From Sclerodactyla briareus (Eukaryota > Echinodermata > Holothuroidea > Dendrochirotida > Sclerodactylidae): a stretch of DNA of 64,000 nucleotides. The notes under the pieces are model-generated. The model was given only the letters and a program-made list of their open reading frames with translations. It made no database searches and was not told the DNA's origin. Below, piece after piece: positions 11,601 through 23,760 of this stretch. Position 1 is the stretch's first letter; every line of letters starts with the position of its first letter. Location of the stretch: positions 310,001 to 374,000 of the forward strand of contig JAODTK010000389.1 in assembly GCA_026419785.1 (NCBI GenBank). The letters are read 5' to 3'. The translations under genes and the position numbers were made by a program.

Positions 11601-14600
11601 TGTCCTATTCACAAATCCGTTAAATTTCAGAGCTAGCTACCTGTAGAGAGTTTTCCATGAAAAAAAACACTTGTTCCAAATATATGTGGGGACATAGGGA
11701 GCGTGTAGCCTGGACAAAATGGGATGCTGCTGTGGGCCGGATGGGTCAGCTTTAGTAGCGATATAATATAACAAAGGAGAGCAATGAAAAGGGTTTACGT
11801 TGTGGGAAATATAGTATACCTTCAGAAATCGAAGGCTATTTTAGTTACAGACTGTTCTGCTGTTATAGTTGCATAGTTATTAACAACAAGGTTTGTAGAT
11901 TTTCTTGTTCACTAACGATCAGTCGAATTCAACTCAGTCCTCCCAAGGTTCGGTAGTAAGCAGTGAGTAGAAGCAGAGTTCAAGTTAGAGAACAGTGCAT
12001 TCGGTTTAATAACATCCCCTTCTCCAAGCAATAAATCATATTTGTTGGGTATCTGGTATAATATAGTCTACTTCTCTGAAAAATAAAAATGTCCTCATTC
12101 CATACCCCATGTCTAAGAAATCACGACCACTCACTACCAAAAGTATCGCGAAAGACAGAGCGAGGTTATGCAAGTCTTGTTCTATTTTTCTCTTCCAGAA
12201 ACGTAGGCCTACTGAACCTACTAAACTGTAGCTGGCAAGAGAAGGCACACTATCTGACTACCTGGAAATCTAGGGGCCACAATCATTACTACGCAAGTGG
12301 CGTTCGTGATGAAACATGTAGTTCTATCCTTGACCAAGTTAGCAAATCGGCCAGATCGAATGGTTCGAAGGACGTGGAGACTATGTTAATGAAAATGAGT
12401 ACCTCTAGAATCAGGAGTGGGAGCGTCAGACGAGATAGAAAATCCACATTGGTCAATTGATGCTCGCCCACGGTGCTCGGCTGGGGGAGAGGATGTGACT
12501 AACAAAATTTGTTTTCCTTGAGCGATTTGATGTGTTTGCCTGCTGTAAGTAATGAGCTCGATAGAATGGCATATATATCCTGCTGATGCCGTTCATACGC
12601 TGTAGCTGTATACTATTCAGATTTGAGCAAAGTTGTTGACGTGAAATGGAAAAAGGTGAAATAAGGGTTTGTGTGTAGAAGGGGTCTGCCAGCATGAGTG
12701 TCACCACCATCTCAAAAGTGGGGAGTGATATGGCCACATTTTCAAATTTATACTGTGTGAAAATGTTAACGCATGGGAGCATTGTTAAAAAGTCGGAGGG
12801 GGCATGTCCACCTCCACCACATGTTTTTGACGCCCTGGTGTCCCTTTTCCAAACATTAAACGTGTATTATTCTCGATACATTTGTGGCTTGTGTATGTGG
12901 TTCCAATATTAAGTGTGAGAGTCCATTAATTAACTTTTTTTATGCATGCACCTCTCGCCTACTAGCTATTTTCCTTGAAACGATGGCAAGATTTTTTTTT
13001 TTCGCACCGGCCGGTAGCACGCGTCGTAGAAGCGGGGGGTGGGCGTCCCCATATTTTTCAAGTTGTCCTCAGCCGTATACTTGTTCGCGGATATGCTGGC
13101 TTGGCAATGCGCATATAACCCTTCCTCTCCTCCATGTATTCCACTAGTACAAAGTAAAAACAGTCAGGGATATGATTTCCTGCCCGTATCCAGGGACGTA
13201 GCTATGGTCATATGTTAGGGGGCGGTGAAGACAGTAAAAAATTCCAACTGCAGCTTCATTTTTTCCAACTCAACCCACCCCCCTATACTGAGAGGTGCAT
13301 TTTTGCGTTCCCCCTTTTTTTGTCATATGGGGGGGGTTCCAGGCCTTATTTATTTTAAGAGGTTCTGTCAACTTTGTGAAAATGTATCAATCTAGCCGGA
13401 GTTCCAGATATGGAGTTCAGTGAAGAGAGCTTAAGCCACTCATCTGAAGAACGCTTTCGGGGATGGACTGTGGCCATCCACCTAATTTACGGAAGATGGC
13501 GACTCGGGCATCAAATCTCGAGTAAGATACACAAGTGACACAACGCATATAACTGTAGGCATACTCTCTAACCAGTTCTATTTATAGTGCATTCCGGAAC
13601 TTGGCCGTAGTGGCACATCTCTGTATTTGGAAGTTGGGAGGGTAGTAGTGGCCGTGCTGGTTCCCACAGCTCACGACTGACACACGCCCTGACAGGGCCG
13701 GATTTAAGTAACAATCAGTGGCGTCAGAACGTATTTTTGAGCGGGATGCTGAAGGTTGAATAATGGATCTGGGGGAGAGGTCCTAAAGGGGAGGGGTGTC
13801 CCCCTCCCCTTTGCAATTTTTTGCATTTCCCCGTGAGCGTAGATGCATTTGGTGCAATGCGTACAGGCTCCAAACGCTCCTTTCATTCCAGAAATAATTT
13901 CGCATTTCACATGTCCTAGATTCGATGTGTTTTTCTCTGCCAAATCAATCGAGGCAGCACTAGGATTTAAATTTAGATCTCACGTTTCAGAGGACCGCCG
14001 ATCGCCCCCTCCTCCACTCTGAGAATTTTTGCATTTCAGTGGCCCTTAGATGTCACTCTGATGCATATGACACTCCTACATTCACATTGTTCCAGAAATC
14101 TTTTGCATTTTCACGTTCTAAGATGCACTTTTACTCAGGGATCCTTGTGATTTTTTCAGCTAAATTGTACTGAGCTCTATGGGCAGTAAGAATTATGGCT
14201 CTTTTTGTTTTGGGTTGGTTGTAATTCTTAGCTTCTTATCCCTACGCGGACCGCCACATAGGCATATACGTGTAGCTGGGCGTCAACGTGGGGGACGGGG
14301 GTACATGTCCCCCCCACTTTCAAAGTGGGGGATATCAATATCGTTTGGTCCCCCCCCCTCCACTTGCCTTTTTCCGGACACCGTAATACCAAATAAATAG
14401 GCACTGCCCGATTTTATATCCTCTAAAAACTGATTCAATTTGTCTAACCAAACATAATCGCGTGGAAAATATCTTAAGTCCACTACTCCAGGTGCGGACC
14501 CCAGGTAAAGGTCTGGACCCGACTAGGCCGAAGTGGAAGGATTACCCATGTTACATACCGAGTTCTCGAATTTTAAATCCAATAGCCAAACGTGCATAAT

Positions 14601-17600
14601 TTCCAGCGTTAGCGGCGCACAATTGCGTTTTCTTCCAGGCGTTTGTTGGCTAAATTCATGCGATATAATTCTTCAAATCATTTCGTTCACTCGAATAATT
14701 TCAGAGACTTTCGTTGGAAATTTGGAAAGGAAAAAAGCAAATTTTTTGAGACCTTTTCGATAGGGGGGAATGCCCGGGAAAGATGCCATTTTTTTCGCGC
14801 GATTCGCGCGCGCCAGTGGTTTCCAGTGGCTGACTTTTAAAATTCGGATACGAATTTTCTGCTCCCAAAATTGAATGGTCCCGTACGCCCTTGGCTTTCC
14901 CCTTCGCTCCCACCATAGAAGGGCGGCGTGGGCGGGTAAGACAAACAAAAACAAAATAGATCCACGCAAACAAGCCAGAGTATAAAAGGTAAAACTAAAA
15001 AATACCAGTTGTGAGACTCGGTAAATCATCTTAGTATCACAATGACAACTTTATTGTCTGTCCTTTTACTCAATCACTCCTGCAGATGGATGCTATTAGC
15101 CTGCAAGTGCCTTTTCCGTCGATCTGGAGAGTTGAAATCTGAAAGTTTTCATATGGGGCGATCCCGCAAACCAATGGTGACGCTCCGCTGAGATGGTCAT
15201 TTGCATTCGCTGTGTCCCCTCCACTTTTCAAACGCTCCGACGGCCGCCTCAGAAAGTGTAAGTACTGTACCGTGCGGCGCCCCATTTTGCGTTTTCCAGG
15301 CATTTCTATCATAATTTTTGGCCAGTCCGCCAGTGGCGTCGCCGGAGCTTTTCAATACTGGGGGGCACAAGGCGCAGAGACATTTTCTCATGGGGCAAAA
15401 CAATACTATCTAAGCGGAGCGCCACATTGGTTGGCGCGAGCGCCCAAGCGAATTTGGGGTTTTGGTATTAGGCGCAAGCCTCCAGATGTCGAAATTAAGG
15501 CGGGGGTCGGGGTGCCCCAGGCTTTGGTTTGGGGTGCTGCCACACCCTGGTGGAAACTTTGAACATCAGTTTGGTCAACCTCGATCTAAAATCGCTGCCC
15601 CGGCTAACTTAATGTTCAACTGTTTGTGCTCCTTACTACTGCTACCCAGTGCACGCAGCTCGCATTTTTTTTAGGGGGAGGGGGAGGTTCCCTCCCGGGG
15701 GGGGGAGGTTCCCCTGGCACGCTGGAAAACAGGATCTCGTTGTCGACGACTTTCAGCTGACTTATCCAAGACGCATTTGTATATTTTAAATATCCCATGC
15801 ATAATTACGAAATTGCACTAGCCGTGAAAATCATGCTTGTGGTCAATTCGCCAATTTTTACAAGCTTTTTTTCGTATTGGTTGTACGCGAATCTAATCCC
15901 TTAATCCCTGCCTACTCCTAATCATAGCACTAGACCAAATGGATTGTCATACAATACCTCACCGCCAGCCAATCACAACACGGACAGTCGTTGTAAACGA
16001 AGTAAGTAATTGCGCGCGAAGCGCCAAATTTTTTGCACATATATCTGTAAAAATTACGATTCTTTGTTGTAATTGTATAATTCATTCAATAAGTCACACA
16101 CGTTTTTTACATGAATAGACAATTCCTTTTTGGTCGAGTTGGCAAATTTTACAAGTTGACTGTGCCTCGGACCCTCAGTCGGTGTAAAATATCAATCCCG
16201 GTGGCGATCACCTGTCAGAAACATTCCAAACTGGATATTCGAACAGTCCAACTGCAAAGGTCGCCTCTGACATTTTTGGGGGGGTGAAGACACCCCCCCA
16301 CACCCCCGCCTCGCGACTTCCCTGGCCGTATCAATACTACACTTACACCGAACCCCAACCATCTGGCCGAAAAGGGAAAAAAAAAACCCCCCTTTCACTC
16401 GTCGCCCTTCATCGCTAGGCGACGCTGGTTTTGCTGCGCCGCTTTGCTGATCAGCCCACAGCTTGAAATGAACTTTGATTCGCTGTGGCCGGGGGTTGGG
16501 CGTGATCTCGCCTGCTAATAATATAGCAACTGCCACGTGTTCGTGGCGGCATAATTCCCTATATTCGAAACAAACCGTCACTCAAGTTCCCGGGCAGCCC
16601 TTTCCGGGACCGCCCGCATGTGTTCCGTGCGCGGCTGCTGTCGAGTAGTAGCTAACGTTGATTGGTGGGAGTTGGAGGCAAATAGGTTCGCGCGGCAGTT
16701 GATTGAAACATTCTCTTCTAACTTTTCAATTTACACTAATCAACAATGGCATGTGATACACATTGAGATAAATGATGAAAGCTCATTTGTTTCTCTCATG
16801 AAAATATCATTTTTAGGCATTCACGGGAAGCTCTAGTATGTTTACTCATCTAATTCTGTTAACCCATCTGAAAAATAATACACTAACTGTCCTTAGGCAT
16901 ATAGACCCCTACTTCCATTTTTTCTTCTATCAAAGCAGTAACATTCCACAGGCTATGAAACATATTTCGGCTATGCAATGGGTGTTACGAAGTGCCAAAC
17001 TCCGAATGTAGTGACAATATACATGCTCATCCGAACGCAAAGGGGGGCCTTCATCACGCATGGGCTTGTATTCCCTTAAATATGTGTTCTTTCCCTCTCA
17101 GAAAGGAAGACACCCCTCTTCCCATGCACTAGCGTCCGCTGAGTAAAACACTCGCTTTGCAGGCCACATGTTACCATACACTTAAACTATTGGAAAGAAC
17201 ACTCTCAAAAAAGCCTGGCTCAGCTTGGGAAAGTTATACAGTAGCATGTCAATCTTGGAATTACTGTATCAACATAAATACAACTGTATTTTCCAAAGCA
17301 AGTATAGGTGAACATAGTATGCCAGCTTTTCTTACCTTGATTGAGTTAGGCCTTGGTTGATTCTATCTTCTTTCCTTTGATTGGTAGTAGTAAACGAGAA
17401 CATTATCCCAACATTTTTATTAATACCAACAACCAAAAAATATGAACAGCTAGAAGCTAGTGACGGCCATTGTTTCGGAATTGCCTAACCAACAACAACA
17501 ACCATTATTGCAGGCACATCAACCTCCCCCCCCCCCCCCACAAAAAAAACTTTAAACTTTTTCACCTTGGCATCAAGGCTCCCCTCATCTCATTGGCGCA

Positions 17601-19650
17601 ATAATTAGACTAATAGAATGCCTACATTTTTGTATGCAAAAGAAATGGGAAGGGGAATGGGTGTAGCTGACACGCAACTGTGTGATCATATTTATTATTT
17701 TTTTCTCCCTGTTACAAAAGCATGGAACTAATGTTAATATAATAACTAACAACTATATGTACTTTTTTTTTTTTTGAAAAGAGACCGCAGCCGTCACAAT
17801 TAAAAGCCTTCCATAAACGGTATTCAACCCAACACTCCAACTCCTTTGAATAACTGAATAATTTCCTCTTTACCCTTGTTTGTTCTGTGGACACCATTTC
17901 ACATTTCATGCCCAAGTTTACAATAACAGCCGCTGTGCGCAATGCTTCAGTCCCTGGGAATACCCAGCCATGTAAAATGGGTGAATCCCATTCAGGCGCC
18001 GGCAGTGTTATGTCGAACAGCCCAAGCAGTAAAACATTGGGTAAATAAATGTCCCTGATAACCACGCCTGTGTACTGGCGCTGGGTGATTCCAACAACGC
18101 ATGTGTGAGGCTACGTCGCGGCTATCGTATCACTGGACACGAAATAATTACCAGCCCATTGGATTTTATTTATTATTTAAGGTGCATGTCTCCTATTGTT
18201 CCTCCCTCTATTGGCCTGTGCTAAATAATTCGGCGCGCCTCGAACGTTAGATTACTGAAGCGGACCGTGGCAAATCACAGTAATTAAAAGTGGTTGGTCA
18301 ATCAATAATCTTGTAGCGTGTCAAGATGTTCAAGGACAGATCAGGTTTTACATTATAATACCGAATTTAAACGCGACACTCGACACATGAAGGTGTGTTA
18401 CTGACTAGTTTGAACTGTCCCATCAATTCGCCACGCTAGGTTCCTTTGAACAGTCATTCTTAACGTGACTTCTTTGATCTTGGAAGCTGCATATGACTTC
18501 GAAGATCAAGCCTACTGGCCGGCTGATGAATTCCCGCTGGTCCGATCGATAATGCCATCGCTCAACTATTGTTATCGTAGCTCTTCTTTAAGGTTTTTGT
18601 TCTGCTGCTGGTCGTTGGCTGTTGACGGTAGTCGTCTGAGTGACCGGTGAGAGCACCCTGAAAGAAGAGCGCATTCTGTAGGCTGAGGGAGTACGGGGGA
18701 TCGCGGGGCCAGATCGCAATTAGAATGCATTCTTTACTACCCTCCACGCCTCTAATTTATATCAAATACCTTTGGGACCGTACTGTACTTGAGAGCTTTC
18801 GGGGTGCTACTTGAATAAAGCATTAATTTGTTCAAAATACCCTCCACATGGCGATAAATTGTAAATGCCACTGTGGTGAGGTCCTAGGGGTGGGAAAATC
18901 TGTCCCCTGCCCAAGGCAGGGTGACTGGAAGCGGAAGGGTTGAGACACGCCTTCCATGCATCATGTGGTCCCCTCCTTACGCTGCAACCTGCATGTTACA
19001 CTGTAAATCGCAAAACAATCATGGTTTGTCTCTTGTCAGGGTTTGAAATACTTTTAGGTATATTTTTCAAGTAATTTTGCTATTCATACTTATGGTCATA
19101 TAACAAAAGATACTCGCCCTACAGTGTTAGTTTGTAGCTGCCCATTGGTGGCATCCTGCAGACAGTGAGACATGCCCCCCCCCCCCCTATTTGATTTCCC
19201 ACCGTAACCCAGTAACTTTAAGCGAAATGGGTGGCTCTGCCCCCCCATCCATAATTTTTAGAGCACGCAGCCCGCTCTTGCGTAGCGGAGCGAAGCGCCA
19301 GGCTGTCATGGATTTTTTCCGCCACAATTTTAAACCATGATGTTGGCAGTGACCTCGGCTGTGGTCCTGGAGTCCCTACTCCGAGAGGAATAGGGCACTG
19401 CTTGTTGTGTTATTTCACTTCCTACTTTCTTTCTGGAGGTACAGTTTACTTTCACCATACAAGGATTTTACATTCCAGGGAACTGCCGCCAACTCAATGA
19501 TATTATTTTACGTACGTGATTCCAAACGAATGAAACAGTGGTCTTACAAATTACCGATCGTCATTCACAGAAATCCTAAACATTTTTGATTGGTACTTGG
19601 CGCAAAATCATAATCTCTTTTTTGCTGGGACAGTATATCCCAATGCTAAA
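8611..19650. other. Long noncoding stretch with homopolymers; no gene supported
   Basis: No frame shows a recognisable domain. Features seen: G tract near 11446-11461, C tract near 17526-17539 and 19174-19187, T tract near 17763-17776, purine/pyrimidine-rich low complexity at 13260-13335, 14310-14365, 15665-15715 and 16270-16310. A tRNA A-box-like word (TAGTGGTTAAGGC) lies on the minus strand near 10745-10760 without a B box. GC-rich 'gcgagcgcc' and 'gcggagcgaagcgcca' words recur at 15410-15450, 16010-16030 and 19285-19300, hinting at a shared dispersed repeat too decayed to delimit. Confidence 0.5.
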
Positions 19651-19654
19651 TGAA

Positions 19655-19775
19655 GAATTTTCAGCGTCGGCGATTTTCTCAATATTTTGACTTTTTTTTT
19701 TTGCTCCCCTAACTGTGATTGTCGAGAGCTTTTTCTCAACTTTCGGGGCGAATTCGCCTGCCCCCCCTGTTTTCA
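19655..19775 (+). repeat. Dispersed repeat copy, inverted relative to 23625-23760
   Basis: The order 'cgattttctcaatattttgac', 'gctcccctaactgtgattgt', 'ctttttctcaactttcggggcgaattcgcc' matches the reverse complement of 23625-23760 block by block (GGGGGCGAATTTTCTCAGTATTT, CGCCCCATCACAGCGATT, TTTTCAGTGTTTCGGGGGCGAATTCGCC). This shows two copies of one family in opposite orientation. Confidence 0.55.
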
Positions 19776-20024
19776 GATGCTTGAGCATATATATTGTTGC
19801 TGAAGATTGTCATAGGCTTGTAGAAGCACTGACTAAATGTTGGGAAGCGGGCTAATTTCCATCATTCCAAATTTTATTGAGTGCCGCCCTAGAACCTGAA
19901 TACAGGGTATGATTTCATTCTTCCGATCCCAACTGCCACAGTGAACGAAACATTCTTCAGAGTCCCTTGGCTGATTCTCCCGATGTTAAAGTAACAATTC
20001 CTTCCTCTTACCTGACATGATTGT

Positions 20025-20235
20025 CTCTCAACCCCTACGAATGGAGATGTTCCATACCAATCTCTGCCTGGGGGTGGGGTGTGCCAAATACCCAACACCT
20101 GTGCAACACCCTGTACAAAGTCAACGGGTCATCTTCATTTTTTCTAAGTCTGTATGACAATATTTCCTTTTTCGAACACCCCCGACCCAGTAACGGAGGT
20201 CATGTTGCATCGCTTCCTACACGCAGTCCTTTGTA
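20025..20235 (+). repeat. Dispersed repeat family R, copy 1
   Basis: Carries the family's ordered words: 'ctcaacccctac', 'ccaatctctgcctgggggtggggtg', 'caccctgtacaaagtcaacggg', 'gtatgacaatatttcctttttcg'. The same words recur in the same order at 20735-21095, 25918-26086, 36891-36988 and 37365-37620. No coding potential was recognised, and the class of element is unknown. Confidence 0.7.
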
Positions 20236-20734
20236 CCTGTCATTGCTGGAGTCGAGTCTTCTTCCGATCTGAGTCATCAGTATCCCGCGTCATTGGCTTC
20301 CGCGTCCGCGTCACAGAGTTCGAGTCCCTCAAATCTCATTCAAATTTGACCCATATCTCACAACTAAGGCATATTCACTTACAACCGCTGTTTTTGGCTT
20401 CACCAGGCACTGTTTGAATGGCAGAGCGGCTCTTATTAACGATGTAAGAAGCTACTGACAGAAAAAGAACTTTAAATAGGGCCTGGGCTGGTCAAACCTC
20501 CTGACAGTTGCCGAATTTGTGCAAAGTTTAGAGCCACGTGGATGGGAATTAATTAACTCACGTCCCCGACAGGGACACCTCACACTTATAAGAAGTCGAT
20601 GGGGCTGTGCCGTAACGAACGGCACGGAATTGACACGGACACGGCATCGTGCGGAAAAAATGCGGAATTGGCCGAATTTCCACGCGGAATTTAATGTCAC
20701 CGCGGATTCCCGGGGATCTACAAAATGGTCTATG
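20236..20734. other. Unassigned stretch between R copies
   Basis: About 500 bases separating two family R copies. The word GAGTTAATTAATTCCC-like on one strand and repeated 'acacgg' and 'gcggaatt' words near 20610-20700 are visible. No gene or known element recognised. Confidence 0.4.
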
Positions 20735-21100
20735 CCTCTACTATACCAAGCCCAGCCTCGGTCTGGAGGTGGGGTGGCAAAAACCTGACAACTTTACGGA
20801 CAGCCTGTACAAATTTAATGGGACATCATTCATTTTTTTAAAGTCCGTATGACAATATTTCCATTATTCAGGACGCCCAATAAATCCGAGAACAGAGGGT
20901 GATGTTTTGAAGTTAACATTACAACGCTCCTCAGGTAACTGTCTAATTGACTCTCAACCCCTACTATCGGGAATCCACATAAGTGTCTCATAACCAGACC
21001 AGTCTCTCGGTCTGGGGGTGGGCTGCCAAAAAACCTATAACCTGGGGCTGACACCCTGTACAAATTTTCAGATGGGACATCATTCATTTTTGCTCAAACC
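20735..21100 (+). repeat. Dispersed repeat family R, copies 2 and 3 in tandem
   Basis: Two head-to-tail copies. The anchor 'ctgtacaaattt' occurs at about 20804 and again about 245 bases later near 21050, each preceded by 'tctcggtctgg(a/g)ggtgggg' and 'aaacctgacaac' or 'aaacctataacc' and followed by 'tgggacatcattcattttt'. Copy 2 continues with 'gtccgtatgacaatatttcc', 'cgagaacagagggtgatgttttgaagttaacattacaacgctcc'-type sequence, which defines the full unit. Confidence 0.75.
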
Positions 21101-21379
21101 AGCTATGGCTGGTTGAGCTATTGCGATGCCCATGATCATTCTATCAATCAATTTATCTATCCTTCTATCTATCCATAATCCAGGTCTGTCACTTTTGGTT
21201 TTGGCCACAAAATGTTCGTGCTTTGATGAATCTGACCAGACTTGGTCCACAATGACTGATGGGTCATCGTTAACCACCTGAAGGTCGCGGTCAAGATGGC
21301 ATTAAATGGGCACTATAATGAGCTAATAAGTGGAAACCTGCAAACGCTACCTTCTACATATTTTAATGCACAGTGCTGA

Positions 21380-22150
21380 TGTTTCCGGTCATATTGATTG
21401 TTGGTCTAACCAGCCATTCCTTCAGGGGTGTTTCAGGAATTTCTGATTCAAGGTCCCACCTGGTCACCGAAGGGGGGGTGTTCGAGAATATTGGGCCTAG
21501 GGCCCACTTTGAGCTCTTGGGCCCATTATATGAAATACCGCAAAATATTGTATCTTCTACAATTTGGTTGGCATAGTGCTGACTTTTGGTCATAATGCTG
21601 GTCTAACAGCCCTACCTTGGGGTTGTTCATTATTTTTGGTCCATGCTCCCACTTGGTCCTGAGGCCATTTAAGGGAGTTTCACTCAATGGTACTTGAATC
21701 TCTTCCCACAAGCTTCAATTGATTTGCTTCAAAGTTTCATGTAATGGTCTTTGGGTAGAGGGGTTGCTGGGGGTGTTCAGGAATTTTGGGCCTATGGCCC
21801 ACTTTGAACTCAAGGGCCCATCATATGAAATACCACACTTGCAATAAAATCACAAATTGTATTGCCGATGGCTGATGGTCGTAACTAAGGGTGTCCAGAG
21901 ATTTAGGACCAAGGGCCCATTTTGGGCTCTGGGGCCCTTTCTGTGGAATCACTTCTTCTCTTACAAATTTTGCTGCGCAGTGCTGACATACAGTCATAAT
22001 GATGGTCTAACCGACGTATCTCCAGGTTGTTCAGGAATTTTTGGTCCAAGGGTTCCCACTTGGGCCCGAGGGCCCATTCATGAAATTTCACATAATATTA
22101 CTTGAAATGCATTCTCCTCCCACAAGCTTCAATTGATTTTCTTCGAAGTT
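21380..22150 (+). repeat. Degenerate tandem repeat with GGGCCC-type words
   Basis: Repeated in order: 'ggtctaacc(a/g)', 'tgttcaggaatttttgg', 'gggcccac' or 'agggcccatt', 'atgaaat(t/a)(t/c)cacat', 'gtgctgaca' and 'cataatgatggtctaac'. Start points of the 'ttcaggaatt' block fall near 21422, 21775 and 22028, with shorter or altered blocks near 21470, 21622 and 21888. The unit is therefore about 100-200 bases and heavily diverged. No coding content. Confidence 0.7.
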
Positions 22151-22774
22151 CCATTTTTGGTCAACAAATGTTCGTCCGGGGGGGGGGGGGGATTCAATTG
22201 ATCTTATAAAACTTGGTCACAATTTTATTGACCGATGGGTCATCGGCCAAAATGGCCAATTAAAAGGGGCACAATGGGCCATGATGTGGAAAACTCCAAA
22301 ATGTTATTTCTCCTGCAGATTAGGTCAGAGTGCCATGAATATTGAACCGTATAAGCATTGCTCAGTAGTTTATGGTGTCCCACAGGAATTGTAGATGGAA
22401 GGTCATTAAAGGGGGGATACTAGTAGGCAATTTTGTTCAAATTGTAGAATAATATGTAATTTGCATGTTTTTGGCCTTTATTGCTCATGCTTTGATGTCA
22501 TTGAACAGAGTTGGACATAATATTCATGGACTGATGAGTGACATTTACCACCCAAAGGTCATCAAGGGTCAAAGGTCATTGAGGAAGCCTAATGGGCCAT
22601 TGTGTGGAAAGGAATGGAAAAATGTGAGGAAAAACTATGTATCTCCTCTCAACAATGAAGTTGTAGGGCTTCATGATGCCGCTCAGTGTCATCAAAGGTC
22701 AACAGAATTGAAATCAATGCACAACAGCCCAATAACACATCATACCAGTTCACCACATATTGAAAATTTGTCTG

Positions 22775-23172
22775 GTTTGAGCTACTGAACCCATTGGATC
22801 TAGTATCATTATTCAACATACTCCACATGGATATGAACCCACCCCCATGCCACGTCAAGCTTCTGGGCAGGCAATTACACAAATGGGGGTTGGCCACACC
22901 ATGGCCCTTCTCTTTCTGCCAGGCTAGTTGTCTAGTTTCATCAAGTTTTTGGAGATATTCTCCCAAAAATTGTTCCCAGTAGCATTTTTCTGGCTTCTCT
23001 TCTAACATCTTCACTTACATTCGTTGAATTTTGTTAGCGTTTCGCGTCCACTTTCGTCCAAGATATCTTGACTTACGTGACCGCCGCTTCGGGGTGGGTG
23101 CATATCCCATGTGGTGTAAGTATTATTCATAAATTTTTATTCAGATTCCCAACCCTGTTCTGTTTTCATCAA
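22775..23172. mobile_element. Hairpin (foldback) element, family H, complete copy
   Basis: The left half contains 'actccacatggatatgaacccaccccc', 'atgccacg' and 'ggcaattacacaaat...ggccacaccatggcccttctc'. The right half reads, in reverse complement, 'cttacaccacatgggatatgcacccacccc', so the ends are inverted copies. The right edge 'agattcccaaccctgttctg' matches the right edge of the hairpin at 51261-51556. No ORF. It abuts a family R fragment beginning 'aattctgagaacagag'. It could be an independent MITE-like family or derived from a DIRS element; see the arms at 41868-41978 and 51200-51556. Confidence 0.6.
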
Positions 23173-23300
23173 TTCTGAGAACAGAGAGCGATGTTGAAAG
23201 TAACAACGCTCCTATTTCCCAGTTCGTAGTTCTAATGTGCATGCTCACCACAGACCAGTTCGGGGGAATATACGAGATTTCGGTCATATTCCCCCCATAG
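23165..23300 (+). repeat. Dispersed repeat family R, partial copy 4
   Basis: Begins 'caattctgagaacagagagcgatgttg' and continues 'aaagtaacaacgctcc', matching the second half of the family R unit in copy 2. The first half is missing here, replaced by the family H hairpin immediately to the left. Confidence 0.6.
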
Positions 23301-23564
23301 CAATATAGTTTACGGCTTATTTTAAACCGTCCCACTCTATTTGAATACGCAACCAATTCATCCCATGTTTATCGGATGTTATTGTTGATATGTATAGGGG
23401 TAAATCTGTGAAGTTTTGTGATGGCAGGATTTGTCATTTTCAGCAGAGGAGTTTCAAAAGATCGTTCTGCACACTGTACGTTCAAAGTCGAACTGTGCGG
23501 TCAATTCCTTTGAACTTTTGACATCATTTATCATCTCATTAACTGTACTCCGAACTGGCTATTG

Positions 23565-23615
23565 TCTCCCACCCCTACTGTCGGGGAGGCCATACCAGTC
23601 TCGGTCTGTGCGGGG
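23565..23615 (+). repeat. Dispersed repeat family R, short fragment
   Basis: Reads 'ctcccacccctactgtcggg' followed by 'ccataccagtctcggtctgtg', the central words of family R. It directly precedes the GC-rich repeat at 23625-23760. Confidence 0.5.
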
Positions 23616-23624
23616 CAGCGCTTA

Positions 23625-23760
23625 AAAAAACACGGGGGCGGAGGGCGAATTCGCCCCCGAAACACTGAAAAAAGCACCCGAAATCGCTGTGATGGGGCGA
23701 ATAAAAAATGAAATACTGAGAAAATTCGCCCCCGTAAAATTTCCCCCAATGCTCCAGTTC
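23625..23760 (-). repeat. Dispersed repeat copy, inverted partner of 19655-19775
   Basis: Contains GGGCGAATTCGCCCCCGAAACAC and a second 'gaaaattcgcccccgtaaa' block, matching 19655-19775 in reverse complement. No coding frame is recognised. Confidence 0.55.

Noticed and set aside
12200..12460. Candidate terminal exon after a CTCTTCCAG acceptor
   Set aside because: The acceptor is good and the frame stays open to a stop, but the translation has no recognisable domain and no partner exon was found.
17712..18065. 117-codon minus-strand frame ending near an A-rich run
   Set aside because: Looks somewhat protein-like but has no recognised domain, no splice support, and its C-terminal part is translated from a homopolymer.
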